64,000 nt of DNA from positions 992,001 through 1,056,000 of the forward strand of contig NW_027475133.1 of assembly GCF_051020985.1 (NCBI RefSeq), written 5' to 3'. The notes under the pieces are model-generated. The model was given only the letters and a program-made list of their open reading frames with translations. It searched no databases and was not told the origin of the DNA. The DNA comes from Nomia melanderi (Eukaryota > Arthropoda > Insecta > Hymenoptera > Halictidae). The first letter of the stretch is position 1, and every line of letters begins with the position of its first letter. A program made the position numbers and the translations under genes. Shown one piece after another: positions 49,301-63,500 of this stretch.

Positions 49301-50029
49301 CCAATATATATCTGGTGATATCTCGGGTGCTATTACAGATAGCGCAATAAATCAAAGTGCGTTGTCTGTAGGAGGCCCTGGCGCATGAATCTGTGCAGCG
49401 GGAACGACCTCGGACCACCAGGGTCCGAGAAAACCACCGTCTCATGGGGCTGGACACTCAGGGTGAGGGAAATATCCAATATATATCTGGTGATATCTCG
49501 GGTGCTATTACTGATAGCGCAATAAATCAAAGTGCATTGTCTGTAGGAGGCCGTGGCGCATGAATCTGGGCAGCGGGAACGACCTCGGACCACCAGGGGT
49601 CGAGAAGACCACCGTCTCATGGGGCCGGCCACGCAGGGTCAGGGGAAAATCCAATATATATCTGGTGATATCTCGGGTGCTATTAGAGATAGCGCAATAA
49701 GCCAAAGGGAATTATCTGCAGGAGGCCCTGGCGCAAGCATCTGTGCAGCGGGAACGACCTAGGACCACCAGGGGCCGAGAAAACCACCGTCTCATGGGGC
49801 CGGACACTCAGGGTCAGGGGAAAATCCAATATATATCTGGTGATATCTCGGGTGCTATTACAGATAGCGCAATAAATGAAAGTGCGTTGTCTGTAGGAGG
49901 CCCTGGCGCATGAATCTGTGCAGCGGGAACGACCTCGGACCACTAGGGGCCGAGAAAACCACAGTCTCATGGGGCCGGACACTCAGGGTCAGGGGAAAAT
50001 CCAATATATATCTGGTGATATCTCGGGCG
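46301..50029. repeat. Divergent array segment with clustered one-base deletions
   Basis: These are ordinary monomers with more private variants than elsewhere. One-base deletions at about 47098 ('gtctgtggagg'), 47431 ('accaagtgagtt') and 47956 ('atcaatcgcatt') give 174-bp units. These units stretch chance minus-strand open frames to 157 codons (46886-47359, 47235-47708, 47759-48232), which are not genes. A class-B unit lies at about 48907. The variant 'gtgcgttgtctg' first becomes common here, from 48658. Confidence 0.87.
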
Positions 50030-53000
50030 CTATTAGAGATAGCGCAATAAACCGAAGTGAATTATCTGCAAGAGGCCCTGGCGCATGAATCTGTGCAGCG
50101 GGAACGACCTCGGTCCACCAGGGGCCGAGAAAACCACCGTCTCATGGGGCTGGACACTCAGGGTGAGGGAAATATCCAATATATATCTGGTGATATCTCG
50201 GGTGCTATTACAGATAGCGCAATAAATCAAAGTGCATTGTCAGTAGGAGGCCGTGGCGCATGAATCTGGGCAGCGGGAACGACCTCGGACCACCAGGGGC
50301 CGAGAAGACCACCGTCTCATGGGGCCGGCCACTCAGGGTCAGGGGAAAATCCAATATATATCTGGTGATATCTCGGCTGCTATTAGAGATAGCGCAATAA
50401 GCCAAAGGGAATTATCTGCAGGAGGCCCTGGCGCAAGCATCTGTGCAGCGGGAACGACCTAGGACCACCAGGGGCCGAGAAAACCACCGTCTCATGGGGC
50501 CGGACACTCAGGGTCAGGGGAAAATCCAAAATATATCTGGTGATATCTCGGGTGCTATTACAGATAGCGCAATAAATCAAAGTGCGTTGTCTGTAGGAGC
50601 CCCTGGCGCATGAATCTGGGCAGCGGGAACGACCTCATACGACCAGGGGCCGAGAAAACCACCGTCTCATGGGGCCGGACACTCAGGGTCAGGGAAAAAT
50701 CCAATATATATCTGGTGATATCTCGGGCGCTATTAGAGATAGCGCAATAAATCATAGTGCATTGTCCGTAGGAGGCCCTGGCGCATGAATCTGTGCAGAG
50801 GGAACGACCTCGGACCACCAGGGGCCGAGAAAACCACCGTCTCATGGGGCCGGACACTCAGGGTCAGGGAAAAATCCAATATATATCTGGTGATATCTCG
50901 GGTGCTATTAGAGATAGCGCAATAAACCAAAGTGAATTATCTGCAGGAGGCCCTGGTGCATGCATCTGTGCAGCGGGAACGACCTCCGACCACCAGGGGC
51001 CGAGTAAACCACCGTCTCATGGGGCCGGACACTCAGGGTCAGGGGTAAATCCAATATATATCTGGTGATATCTCGGGTGCTATTACAGATAGCGCAATAA
51101 ATCAAAGTGAATTATCTGCAGGAGGCCCTGGCGCATGAATGTGTGCAGCGGGAACGACCTCGGACCACCAGGGGCCGAGAAAACCGCAGTCTCATGGGGC
51201 CGGACACTCAGGGTCAGGGAAAAATCCAATATATATCTGGTGATATCTCGGGCGCTATTAGAGATAGCGCAATAAACCAAAGTGAATTATCTGCAGGAGG
51301 CCCTGCCGCATGAATCTGTGCAGAGGGAACGACCTCGGACCACCAGAGGCCGAGAAAATTACAGATTTTCGGTATCCGCCACCCAAAGTCATGTAAAAAT
51401 CCAGCATATATATGGAGCTTTCTCGGGTGCTGTAACAGATAGCGCAATAAATCAAAGTGCACTGTCTGTAGGAGCCCCTGGCGCATGAATCTGGGCAGCG
51501 GGAACGACCTCGGACGACCAGGGGCCGAGAAAACCACCGTCTCATGGGGCCGGACACTCAGGGTCAGGGAAAAATCCAATATATATCTGGTGATATCTCG
51601 GGTGCTATTACAGATAGCGCAATAAATCAAAGTGAATTATCTGCAGGAGGCCCTGGCGCATGAATGTGTGCAGCGGGAACGACCTCGGACCACCAGGGGC
51701 CGAGAAAACCATAGTCTCATGGGGCCGGACACTCAGGGTCAGGGAAAAATCCAATATATATCTGGTGATATCTCGGGCGCTATTAGAGATAGCGCAATAA
51801 ACCAAAGTGAATTATCTGCAGGATGCCCTGGCGCATGAATCTGTGCCGCGGGAACGACATCGGTCCACCAGGGGCCGAGAAAACCACCGTCTCATGGGGC
51901 TGGACACTCAGGGTGAGGGAAATATCCAATATATATCTGTTGATATCTCGGGTGCTATTACAGATAGCGCAATAAATCAAAGTGCATTGTCTGTAGGAGG
52001 CCGTGGCGCATGAATCTGGGCAGCGGGAACGACCTCGGACCACCAGGGGCCGAGAAGACCACCGTCTCATGGGGCCGGCCACTCAGGGTCAGGGGAAAAT
52101 CCAATATATATCTGGTGATATCTCGGCTGCTATTAGAGATAGCGCAATAAGCCAAAGGGAATTATCTGCAGGAGGCCCTGGCGCAAGCATCTGTGCAGCG
52201 GGAACGACCTAGGACCACCAGGGGCCGAGAAAACCACCGTCTCATGGGGCCGGACACTCAGGGTCAGGGGAAAATCCAAAATATATCTGGTGATATCTCG
52301 GGTGCGATTACAGATAGCGCAATAAATCAAAGTGCGTTGTCTGTAGGAGCCCCTGGCGCATGAATCTGGGCAGCGGGAACGACCTCGGACGACCAGGGGC
52401 CGAGAAAACCACCGTCTCATGGGGCCGGACACTCAGGGTCAGGGAAAAATCCAATATATATCTGGTGATATCTCGGGCGCTATTGGAGATAGCGCAATAA
52501 ATCAAAGTGCATTGTCCGTAGGAGGCCCTGGCGCATGAATCTGTGCAGAGGGAACGACCTCGGACCACCAGGGGCCGAGAAAACCACCGTCTCATGGGGC
52601 CGGACACTCAGGGTCAGGGAAAAATCCAATATATATCTGGTGATATCTCGGGTGCTATTAGAGATAGCGCAATAAACCAAAGTGAATTATCTGCAGGAGG
52701 CCCTGGTGCATGCATCTGTGCAGCGGGAACGACCTCCGACCACCAGGGGCCGAGTAAACCACCGTCTCATGGGGCCGGACACTCAGGGTCAGGGGTAAAT
52801 CCAATATATATCTGGTGATATCTCGGGTGCTATTACAGATAGCGCAATAAATCAAAGTGAATTATCTGCAGGAGGCCCTGGCGCATGAATGTGTGCAGCG
52901 GGAACGACCTCGGACCACCAGGGGCCGAGAAAACCGCAGTCTCATGGGGCCGGACACTCAGGGTCAGGGAAAAATCCAATATATATCTGGTGATATCTCG

Positions 53001-54060
53001 GGCGCTATTAGAGATAGCGCAATAAACCAAAGTGAATTATCTGCAGGAGGCCCTGCCGCATGAATCTGTGCAGAGGGAACGACCTCGGACCACCAGAGGC
53101 CGAGAAAATTACAGATTTTCGGTATCCGCCACCCAAAGTCATGTAAAAATCCAGCATATATATGGAGCTTTCTCGGGTGCTATAACAGATAGCGCAATAA
53201 ATCAAAGTGCACTGTCTGTAGGAGCCCCTGGCGCATGAATCTGGGCAGCGGGAACGACCTCGGACGACCAGGGGCCGAGAAAACCACCGTCTCATGGGGC
53301 CGGACACTCAGGGTCAGGGAAAAATCCAATATATATCTGGTGATATCTCGGGTGCTATTACAGATAGCGCAATAAATCAAAGTGAATTATCTGCAGGAGG
53401 CCCTGGCGCATGAATGTGTGCAGCGGGAACGACCTCGGACCACCAGGGGCCGAGAAAACCGCAGTCTCATGGGGCCGGACACTCAGGGTCAGGGAAAAAT
53501 CCAATATATATCTGGTGATATCTCGGGCGCTATTAGAGATAGCGCAATAAACCAAAGAGAATTATCTGCAGAATGCCCTGGCGCATGAATCTGTGCCGCG
53601 GGAACGACATCGGTCCACCAGGGGCCGAGAAAACCACCGTCTCATGGGGCTGGACACTCAGGGTGAGGGAAATATCCAATATATATCTGTTGATATCTCG
53701 GGTGCTATTACAGATAGCGCAATAAATCAAAGTGCATTGTCTGTAGGAGGCCGTGGCGCATGAATCTGGGCAGCGGGAACGACCTCGGACCACCAGGGGC
53801 CGAGAAGACCACCGTCTCATGGGGCCGGCCACTCAGGGTCAGGGGAAAATCCAATATATATCTGGTGATATCTCGGGTGCTATTAGAGATAGCGCAATAA
53901 GCCAAAGGGAATTATCTGCAGGAGGCCCTGGCGCATGCATCTGTGCAGCGGGAACGACCTAGGACCACCAGGGGCCGAGAAAACCACCGTCTCATGGGGC
54001 CGGACACTCAGGGTCAGGGGAAAATCCAATATATATCTGGTGATATCTCGGGTGCTATTA
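50030..54060. repeat. 10-monomer higher-order repeat (1,750 bp), two full copies and a partial third
   Basis: The period is exactly 1,750 bp: 50208 pairs with 51958 and 53708, and 51107 with 52857. Diagnostic variants include 'ggctggacactcagggtgag', 'ccgtggcgcatg', 'gccggccactc', 'gcgcaagcatctg', 'gagtaaaccaccg' and a B' unit in both full copies (about 51360 and 53110). The partial third copy fades near 54060. A class-B-like marker set ('gaatgtgtgcagcggg') also repeats internally at 51107 and 51632, 525 bp apart. Confidence 0.94.
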
Positions 54061-56149
54061 CAGATAGCGCAATAAATCAAATTGCGTTGTCTGTAGGAGG
54101 CTCTGGCGCATGATTCTGTGCAGCGGGAACGACCTCGGACCACTAGGGGCCGAGAAAACCACAGTCTCATGGGGCCGGACACTCAGGGTCAGTGGAAAAT
54201 CCAATATATATCTGGTGATATCTCGGGTGCTATTACAGATAGCGCAATAAATCAAAGTGCGTTGTCTGTAGGAGGCCCTGGCGCATGAATCTGTGCAGCG
54301 GGAACGACCTCGGACCACCAGGGTCCGAGAAAACCACCGTCTCATGGGGCCGGACACTCAGGGTCAGGGGTAAATCCAATATATATCTGGTGATATCTCG
54401 GGTGCTATTAGAGATAGCGCAATAAGCCAAAGGGAATTATCTGCAGGAGGCCCTGGCGCATGCATCTGTGCAGCGGGAACGACCTAGGACCACCAGGGGC
54501 CGAGAAAACCACCGTCTCATGGGGCCGGACACTCAGGGTCAGGGGAAAATCCAATATATATCTGGTGATATCTCGGGTGCTATTACAGATAGCGCAATAA
54601 ATCAAAGTGCATTGTCTGTAGGAGGCCGTGGCGCATGAATCTGGGCAGCGGGAACGACCTCGGACCACCAGGGGCCGAGAAGACCACCGTCTCATGGGGC
54701 CGGCCACTCAGGGTCAGGGGAAAATCCAATATATATCTGGTGATATCTCGGGTGCTATTAGAGATAGCGCAATAAGCCAAAGGGAATTATCTGCAGGAGG
54801 CCCTGGCGCATGCATCTGTGCAGCGGGAACGACCTAGGACCACCAGGGGCCGAGAAAACCACCGTCTCATGGGGCCGGACACTCAGGGTCAGGGGTAAAT
54901 CCAATATATATCTGGTGATATCTCGGGTGCTATTACAGATAGCGCAATAAATCAAAGTGCGTTGTCTGTAGGAGGCCCTGGCGCATGAATCTGTGCAGCG
55001 GGAACGACCTAGGACCACCAGGGGCCGAGAAAACAACAGTCTCATGGGGCCGGACACTCAGGGTCAGGGGAAAATCCAATATATATCTGGTGATATCTCG
55101 GGTGCTATTACGGACAGCGCAATAAATCAAAGTGCATTGTCTGTAGGAGGCACTGGCGAATGAATCTGTGCAGCAGGAACGACCTCGGACCACCAGTGGC
55201 CGAGAAAATTACAGATATTCGGAATCCGTCACCCAAGGTCATGTAAAAATCCAGCATATATCTGGTGATATCTCGGGTGCTATTAGAGATAGCGCGATAA
55301 ATCAAAGTGAATCATCTGCAGGAGGCCCTGGCGCATGAATGTGTGCAGCGGGAACGACCTCGGACCACCAGGGGCCGAGAAAACCGCAGACTCATGGGGC
55401 CGGACACTCAGGGTCAGGGAAAAATCCAATATATATCTGGTGATATCTCGGGCGCTATTAGAGATAGCGCAATAAACCAAAGTGAATTATCCGCAAGAGG
55501 CCCTGGCGCATGAATCTGTGCAGCGGGAACGACCTCGGTCCACCAGGGGCCGAGAAAACCACCGTCTCATGGGGCTGGACACTCAGGGTGAGGGAAATAT
55601 CCAATATATATCTGGTGATATCTCGGGTGCTATTAGAGATAGCGCAAAAAATCAAAATGCATTGTCTGTAGGAGGCCCTGTCGCATGAATCTGGCCAGCG
55701 GGAACTACCTCGGACCACCAGGGTCCGAGAAAACACCGTCTCATGGGGCCGGACACTCAGGGTCAGGGGAAAATCCAATATATATCTGGTGATATCTCGG
55801 GTGCTATTAGAGATAGCGCAATAAACCAAGTGAGTTATCTGCAGGAGGCCCTGGCGCCTGAATCTGGGAAGCGGGAGCGTCCTCGGACCACCTGGGGCCG
55901 AGAAAACCACCGTCTCATGGGGCCGGACACCCAGAGTCAGGGGAAAATGCAATATATATCAGGTGATATCTCAGGTGCTATTAGAGATAGCGCAATAAAC
56001 CAAAGTGAATTATCTGCAGGAGGCCCTCGCGCATGAATCTGTGCAGCGGGAATGACCTCGGTCCACCAGGGGCCGAGAAAACCACCGTCTCATGGGGCCG
56101 GACACTCAGGGTGTGGGAAAAATCCAATATATATCTGGTGATATCTCGG
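54061..56149. repeat. Mosaic array segment
   Basis: About 54583-54840 matches 53708-53965 (875 bp, 5 units). About 55110-55310 matches 48810-49010 (6,300 bp, 36 units) and 58958-59158, each carrying a class-B unit. One-base deletions near 55734 ('gaaaacaccgtc') and 55829 ('accaagtgagtt') shorten two adjacent units. The second is shared with 47431 along with 'gcgcctgaatctg'. Confidence 0.86.
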
Positions 56150-57199
56150 GTGCTATTAGAGATAGCGCAATAAATCAAAGTGTATTGTCTGTAGGAGGCC
56201 CTGTCGCATGATTCTGTGCAGCGGGAACGACGTCGGACCACCAGGGGCCGAGAAAATTACAGATTTTCGGTATCCGCCACCCAAAGTCATGTAAAAATCC
56301 AGCATATATATGGAGCTTTCTCGGGTACTATTACAGATAGCGCAATAAATCAAAGTGCACTGTCTGTAGGTGGCCCTGGCGCATGAATCTGGGCAGCGGG
56401 AACGACGTCGGACCACCAGGGGCCGAGAAAATCACCGTCTAACGGGGCCGGACACTCAGGCTCAGGGGAAAATCCAATATATATCTGGCGATATCTCGGG
56501 TGCTATTACAGATAGCGCAATAAATCAAAGTGCATGGTCTGTAGGAGACCCTGGCGCATGCATCTGGGCAGCGGGAACGACCTCGGACCACCAGGGGCCG
56601 AGAAAACCACAGTCTCATTGGTCCGGACACTCAGGGTCAGGGAAAAATCCAATATATATCTGGTGATATCTCGGGTGCTATTAGAGATAGCGCAATAAAT
56701 CAAAGTGTATTGTCTGTAGGAGGCCCTGTCGCATGATTCTGTGCAGCGGGAACGACGTCGGACCACCAGGGGCCGAGAAAATTACAGATTTTCGGTATCC
56801 GCCACCCAAACTCATGTAAAAATCCAGCATATATATGGAGCTTTCTCGGGTACTATTACAGATAGCGCAATAAATCAAAGTGCACTGTCTGTAGGAGGCC
56901 CTGGCGCATGAATCTGGGCAGCGGGAACGACCTCGGACCACCAGGGGCCGAGAAAATCACCGTCTAACGGGGCCGGACACTCAGGCTCAGGGGAAAATCC
57001 AATATATATCTGGCGATATCTCGGGTGCTATTACAGATAGCGCAATAAATCAAAGTGCATGGTCTGTAGGAGACCCTGGCGCATGCATCTGGCCAGCGGG
57101 AACGACCTCGGACCACCAGTGGCCGAGAAAACCACAGTCTCATTGGTCCGGACACTCAGGGTCAGGGAAAAATCCAATATATATCTGGTGATATCTCGG
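56150..57199. repeat. 3-monomer higher-order repeat (525 bp), two tandem copies with B' monomers
   Basis: 56150-56674 repeats at 56675-57199, sharing 'gtgtattgtctg', 'cctgtcgcatgattctg', a B' block (about 56260 and 56785), 'accgtctaacggggccgg', 'atctggcgatatctc' and 'gtgcatggtctg'. Part of the unit occurs a third time at about 59730-60020. Confidence 0.93.
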
Positions 57200-60100
57200 G
57201 TGCTATTAGAGATAGCGCAATTAACCAAAGTGAATTATCTGCAGGAGGCCCTGGCGCATGCATCTGTGCAGCGGGAACGACCTCGGACCACCAGGGGCCG
57301 AGAAACCCACCGCCTCATGGGGCCGGACACTCAGGGTCAGGGAAAAATCCAATATATATCTGGTGATATCTCGGGTGCTATTAGAGATAGCGCAATAAAC
57401 CAAAGTGAATTATCTGCAGGAGGCCCTGGTGCATGCATCTGTGCAGCGGGAACGACCTCCGACCACCAGGGGCCGAGTAAACCACCGTCTCATGGGGCCG
57501 GACACTCAGGGTCAGGGAAAAATCTAATATATATCCGGTGATATCTCGGGTGCTATTACAGATAGCGCAATAAATCAAAGTGCATTGTCCGTAGGAGGCC
57601 CTGGCGCATGAATCTGTGCAGAGGAAACGACCTCGGACCACCAGAGGCCGAGAAAATTACAGATTTTCGGTATCCGCCACCCAAAGTCATGTAAAAATCC
57701 AGCATATATATGCAGCTTTCTCGGGTGCTATTACAGATAGCGCAATAAATCAACGTGCACTGTCTGTAGGAGGCCCTGGCGCATGAATCTGTGCAGCGGG
57801 AACGACCTCGGACCACCAGGGTCCGAGAAAACCACCGTCTCATGGGGCCGGACACTCAGGGTCAGGGGAAAATCCAATATATATCTGGTGATATCTCGGG
57901 TGCTATTACAGATAGCGCAATAAATCAAAGTGCGTTGTCTGTAGGAGGCTCTGGCGCATGAATGTGTGCAGCGGGAACGACCTCGGACTACTAGGGGCCG
58001 AGAAAGCCACAGTCTCATGGGGCCGGACACTCAGGGTCAGGGGAAAATCCAATATATATCTGGTGATATCTCGGGTGCTATTACAGATAGCGCAATAAAT
58101 CAAAGTGCGTTGTCTGTAGGAGGCCCTGGCGCATGAATCTGTGCAGCGGGAACGACCTCGGACCACTAGGGGCCGAGAAAACCACAGTCTCATGGGGCCG
58201 GACACTCAGGGTCAGGGGAAAATGCAATATATATCTGGTGATATCTCGGGTGCTATTAGAGACAGCGCAATAAGCCAAAGGGAATTATCTGCAGGAGGCC
58301 CTGGCGCATGCATCTGTGCAGCGGGAACGACCTAGGACCACCAGGGGCCGAGAAAACCACCGTCTCATGGGGCCGGACACTCAGGGTCAGGGGAAAATCC
58401 AATATATATCTGGTGATATCTCGCGTGCTATTACAGATAGCGCAATAAATCAAAGTGCGTTGTCTGTAGGAGGCTCTGGCGCATGAATGTGTGCAGCGGG
58501 AACGACCTCGGACTACTAGGGGCCGTGAAAGCCACAGTCTCATGGGGCCGGACACTCAGGGTCAGGGGAAAATCCAATATATATCTGGTGATATCTCGGG
58601 TGCTATTACAGATAGCGCAATAAATCAAAGTGCGTTGTCTGTAGGAGGCCCTGGCGCATGAATCTGTGCAGCGGGAACGACCTCGGACCACCAGGGTCCG
58701 AGAAAACCACCGTCTCATGGGGCCGGACACTCAGGGTCAGGGGAAAATCCAATATATATCTGGTGATATCTCGGGTGCTATTACAGATAGCGCAATAAAT
58801 CAAGGTGCGTTGTCTGTAGGAGGCCCTGGCGCATGAATCTGTGCAGCGGGAACGACCTCGGACCACTAGGGTCCGAGAAAACCACAGTCTCATGGGGCCG
58901 GACACTCAGGGTCAGGGGAAAATCCAATATATATCTGGTGATATCTCGGGTGCTATTACGGATAGCGCAATAAATCAAAGTGCATTGTCTGTAGGAGGCA
59001 CTGGCGAATGAATCTGTGCAGCAGGAACGACCTCGGACCACCAGTGGCCGAGAAAATTACAGATATTCGGAATCCGTCACCCAAGGTCATGTAAAAATCC
59101 AGCATATATCTGGTGATATCTCGGGTGCTATTAGAGATAGCGCGATAAATCAAAGTGAATTATCTGCAGGAGGCCCTGGCGCATGAATCTGTGCAGCGGG
59201 AACGACCTCGGTCCACCAGGGGCCGAGAAAACCACCGTCTCATGGGGCTGGACACTCAGGGTGAGGGAAATATCCAATATATATCTGGTGATATCTCGGG
59301 TGCTATTACAGATAGCGCAATAAATCAAAGTGCATTGTCAGAAGGAAGCCGTGGCGCATGAATCTGGGCAGCGGGAACGACCTTGGACCACCAGGGGCCG
59401 AGAAGACCACCGTCTCATGGGGCCGGACACTCAGGGTCAGGGGAAAATCCAATATATATCGGGTGATATCTCGGGTGCTATTACAGATAGCGCAATAAAT
59501 CAAAGTGCATTGTCTGTAGGAGGCCCTGGCGCATGAGTCTGGCCAGCGGGAACGACCTCGGACCACCAGCGGCCGAGAAAACAACCGTCTCATGGGGCCG
59601 GACACTCAGGGTCGGGGAAAAATCCAATATATATCTGGTGATATCTCGGGTGCTATTAGAGATAGCGCAATAAATCAAAGTGCATTGTCTGTTGGAGGCC
59701 CTGTCGCATGATTCTGTGCAGCGGGAACGACGTCGGACCACCAGGGGCCGAGAAAATCACCGTCTAACGGGGCCGGACACTCAGGCTCAGGGGAAAATCC
59801 AATATATATCTGGCGATATCTCGGGTGCTATTACAGATAGCGCAATAAATCAAAGTGCATGGTCTGTAGGAGACCCTGGCGCATGCATCTGGCCAGCGGG
59901 AACGACCTCGGACCACCAGGGGCCGAGAAAACCACAGTCTCATTGGTCCGGACACTCAGGGTCAGGGAAAAATCCAATATATATCTGGTGATATCTCGGG
60001 TGCTATTAGAGATAGCGCAATAAATCAAAGTGCATTGTCTGTAGGACGCACTGGCGAATGAATCTGTGCAGCAGGAACGACCTCGGACCACCAGGGGCCG

Positions 60101-60541
60101 AGAAAATTACTGATATTCGGAATCCGTCACCCAAGGTCATGTAAAGATCCAGCATATATCTGGTGATATCTCGGGTGCTATTAGAGATAGCGCGATAAAT
60201 CAAAGTGCATTGTCTGCAGGAAGCCCTGGCTCATGATTCTGTGCAGCGGGAACGACCTCGGACCACCAGGGGCCGAGAAAATCACCTTCTCCTGGAGCCG
60301 GACTGCCAGGGTCAGGGAAAAATCCAATATATATCTGGTGATATCTCGGGTGCTATTAGAGATAGCCCTATAAACCAAAGTGAATTATCTGCAGGAGGCC
60401 CTGGCGCATGCATCTGTGCAGCGGGAACGACCTCCGACCACCAGGGGCCGAGTAAACCACCGTCTCATGGGGCCGGACACTCAGGGTCAGGGAAAAATCC
60501 AATATATATCCGGTGATATCTCGGGTGCTATTACAGATAGC
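57200..60541. repeat. Mosaic array segment before the long-range repeat
   Basis: This contains a 525-bp related pair (57926-58050 and 58451-58575, marked by 'gaatgtgtgcagcggg' and 'ggactactaggggccg'), a B' unit at about 57660, class-B units at about 59056 and 60106, and many 'gtgcgttgtctg' monomers to 58806. It runs without a junction signature into the sequence that repeats base 1. Confidence 0.86.
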
Positions 60542-63500
60542 GCAATAAATCAAAGTGCATTGTCCGTAGGAGTCCCTGGCGCATGAATCTGTGCAGAGGG
60601 AACGACCTCGGACCACCAGAGGCCGAGAAAATTACAGATTTTCGGTATCCGCCACCCAAAGTAATGTAAAAATCCAGCATATATATGGAGCTTTCTCGGG
60701 TGCTATTACAGATAGCGCAATAAATCAAAGTGCACTGTCTGTAGGAGGCCCTGGCGCATCAATCTGGGCAGAGGGAACGACCTCGGACCACCAGGGGCCG
60801 AGAAAACCACCGTCTCATGGGGCCGGACGCTCAGGGTCAGGCGAAAATCCAATATATATCTGGTGTTATCTCGGGTGCTATTACAGATAGCGCAATAAAT
60901 CAAAGTGCATTGTCTGTAGGAGGCCCTGGCGCATGAATCTGTGCAGCCGGAAAAACCTCGGACCACCAGGGGCCGCGAAAACCACCGTCTCATGGGGCCG
61001 GACACTCAGGGTCAGTGAAAGATCCAATATATATCTGGTGATATCTCGGGTGCTATTAGAGATAGCGCAATAAGTCAAAGTGCATTGTCTGTAGGAGGCA
61101 CTGGCGAATGAATCTGTGCAGCAGGAACGACCTCGGACCACCAGGGGCCGAGAAAATTACAGATATTCGGAATCCGTCACCCAAGGTCATGTATAAATCC
61201 AGCATGTATCTGGTGATATCTCGGGTGTTATTAGAGATAGCGCAATAAATCAAAGTGCATTTTCTGCAGGAGGCCCTGGCGCATGAATCTGTGCAGCGGT
61301 ATCTACCTCGGATCACCAGGGTCCGAGAAAATCACCGAGACATGGGGCCGGGCACTCAGGGTCGGGTAAAAATCCAATATATATCTGGTGATATCTCGGG
61401 TTATATTACAGATAGAACAATAAATCAAAGTGAATTATCTGCAGGAGGCCCTGGCGCATGAATCTGTGCAGCGGGAACGACCTCGGACCACCAGGGGCCG
61501 AGAAAACCACCGTCTCATGGGGCCGGACACTCAGGGTCAGGGAAGAATCCAATATATATCTGGTGATATCTCGGGTGCTATTACAGATAGCGCAATAAAT
61601 CAAAGTGCATTGTCTGTAGGAGGCTCAGGCGAATGAATCTGTGCAGCGGGAACGACCTCGGACCACCAGGGGCCGAGAAAACCACAGTCTCATGGGGCCG
61701 GACACTCAGGGTCAGGGGAAAATCCAATATATATCTGGTGATATCTCGGGTGCTATTACAGATAGCGCAATAAATCAGAGTGCATTGTCTGTAGGAGGCC
61801 CTGGCGCATGAATCTATGTAGCGGGAACGACCTCGGACCACCAGAGGCCGAGAAAACCACAGTCTCATGGGTCCGGACACTCAGGGTCAGTGAAAAATCC
61901 AATATATATCTGGTTATATCTCGAGTGCTATTACAGATAGCGCAATAAATCAGAGTGCATTGTCTGTAGGAGGCCCTGGCGCATGAATCTGTGTAGCGGG
62001 AACGACCTCGGACCACCAGAGGCCGAGAAAACCACAGTCTCATTGGTCCGGACGCTCAGGGTCAGGGGAAAATCCAACATATATCTGGTGATATCTCGGG
62101 TGCTATTACAGATAGCGCAATAAATAAATGTGCATTGTCTGTAGGAGTCCCTGGAGCATGAATCTGTGCAGAGGGAACGACCTCGGACCACCAGGGGCCG
62201 AGAAAACCACAGTCTCATGGGGTCGGACACTCAGGGTCAGGGAAGAATCCAATATATACCTGGTGATATCTCGGGTGCTATTAGAGATAGCGCAATAAAC
62301 CAAAGTGAATTATCTGCAGGAGACCCTGGCGCATGAATCTGTGCAGCGGGAACGACCTCGGACCACCAGGTGCCGAGACAACAACCGTCTCATGGGGCCG
62401 GACACTCAGGGTCAGGGAAAAATCCAATATATATCTGGTGATATCTCGGGTGCTATTACAGATAGCCCAAGAAATCAAAGTGCATTGTCTGTATTAGGCC
62501 CCGGCGCATGAATCTGTGCAGCGGGAACGACCTCGGACCACCAGGGGCCGAGAAAACCACCGTCTCATGGGGCCGGACACTCAGGGTCAGGGAAAAATCC
62601 AATATATATCTGGTGATATCTCGGGTGCTATTACAGATAGCGCAATAAATCAGAGTGCATTGTCTGTAGGAGGCCCTGGCGCATGAATCTATGTAGCGGG
62701 AACGACCTCGGACCACCAGAGGCCGAGAAAACCACAGTCTCATGGGTCCGGACGCTCAGGGTCAGGGGAAAATCCAACATATATCTGGTGATATCTCGGG
62801 TGCTATTACAGATAGCGCAATAAGTCAAAGTGAATTGTCTGTAGGACGCCCTGGCGCATGAATCTGTGCAGCCGGAACGACCTCGAACCACCAGGGGCCG
62901 CGAAAACCACCGTCTCATGGGGCCGGACACTCAGGGTCAGTGAAAGATCCAATATATATCTGGTGGTATCTCGGGTGCTATTACAGATAGCGGAATAAAT
63001 AAATGTGCATTGTCTGTAGGAGGCCCTGGAGCATGAATCTGTGCAGAGGGAACGACCTCGGACCACCAGGGGCCGAGAAAACCACAGTCTCATGGGGTCG
63101 GACACTCAGGGTCAGGGAAGAATCCAATATATACCTGGTGATATCTCGGGTGCTATTACAGATAGCGCAATAAGTCAAAGTGAATTGTCTGTAGGACGCC
63201 CTGGCGCATGAATCTGTGCAGCGGGAACGACCTCGGACCACCAGGTGCCGAGACAACAACCGTCTCATGGGGCCGGACACTCAGGGTCAGGGAAAAATCC
63301 AATATATTTCTGGTGATATCTCGGGTTATATTACAGATAGAACAATAAATCAAAGTGCATTGTCTGTAGGAGGCTCAGGCGAATGAATCTGTGCAGCGGG
63401 AAGAGACCTCGGACCACCAGGGGCCGAGAAAACCACAGTCTCATGGGGCCGGACACTCAGGGTCAGGGGAAAATCCAATATATATCTGGTGATATCTCGG

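Noticed and set aside
57059..57541. 160-codon plus-strand frame
   Set aside because: It is a point-mutation product: 'gcaattaacc' removes the usual TAA near 57220 and neighbouring changes extend the frame. The translation is ordinary satellite.
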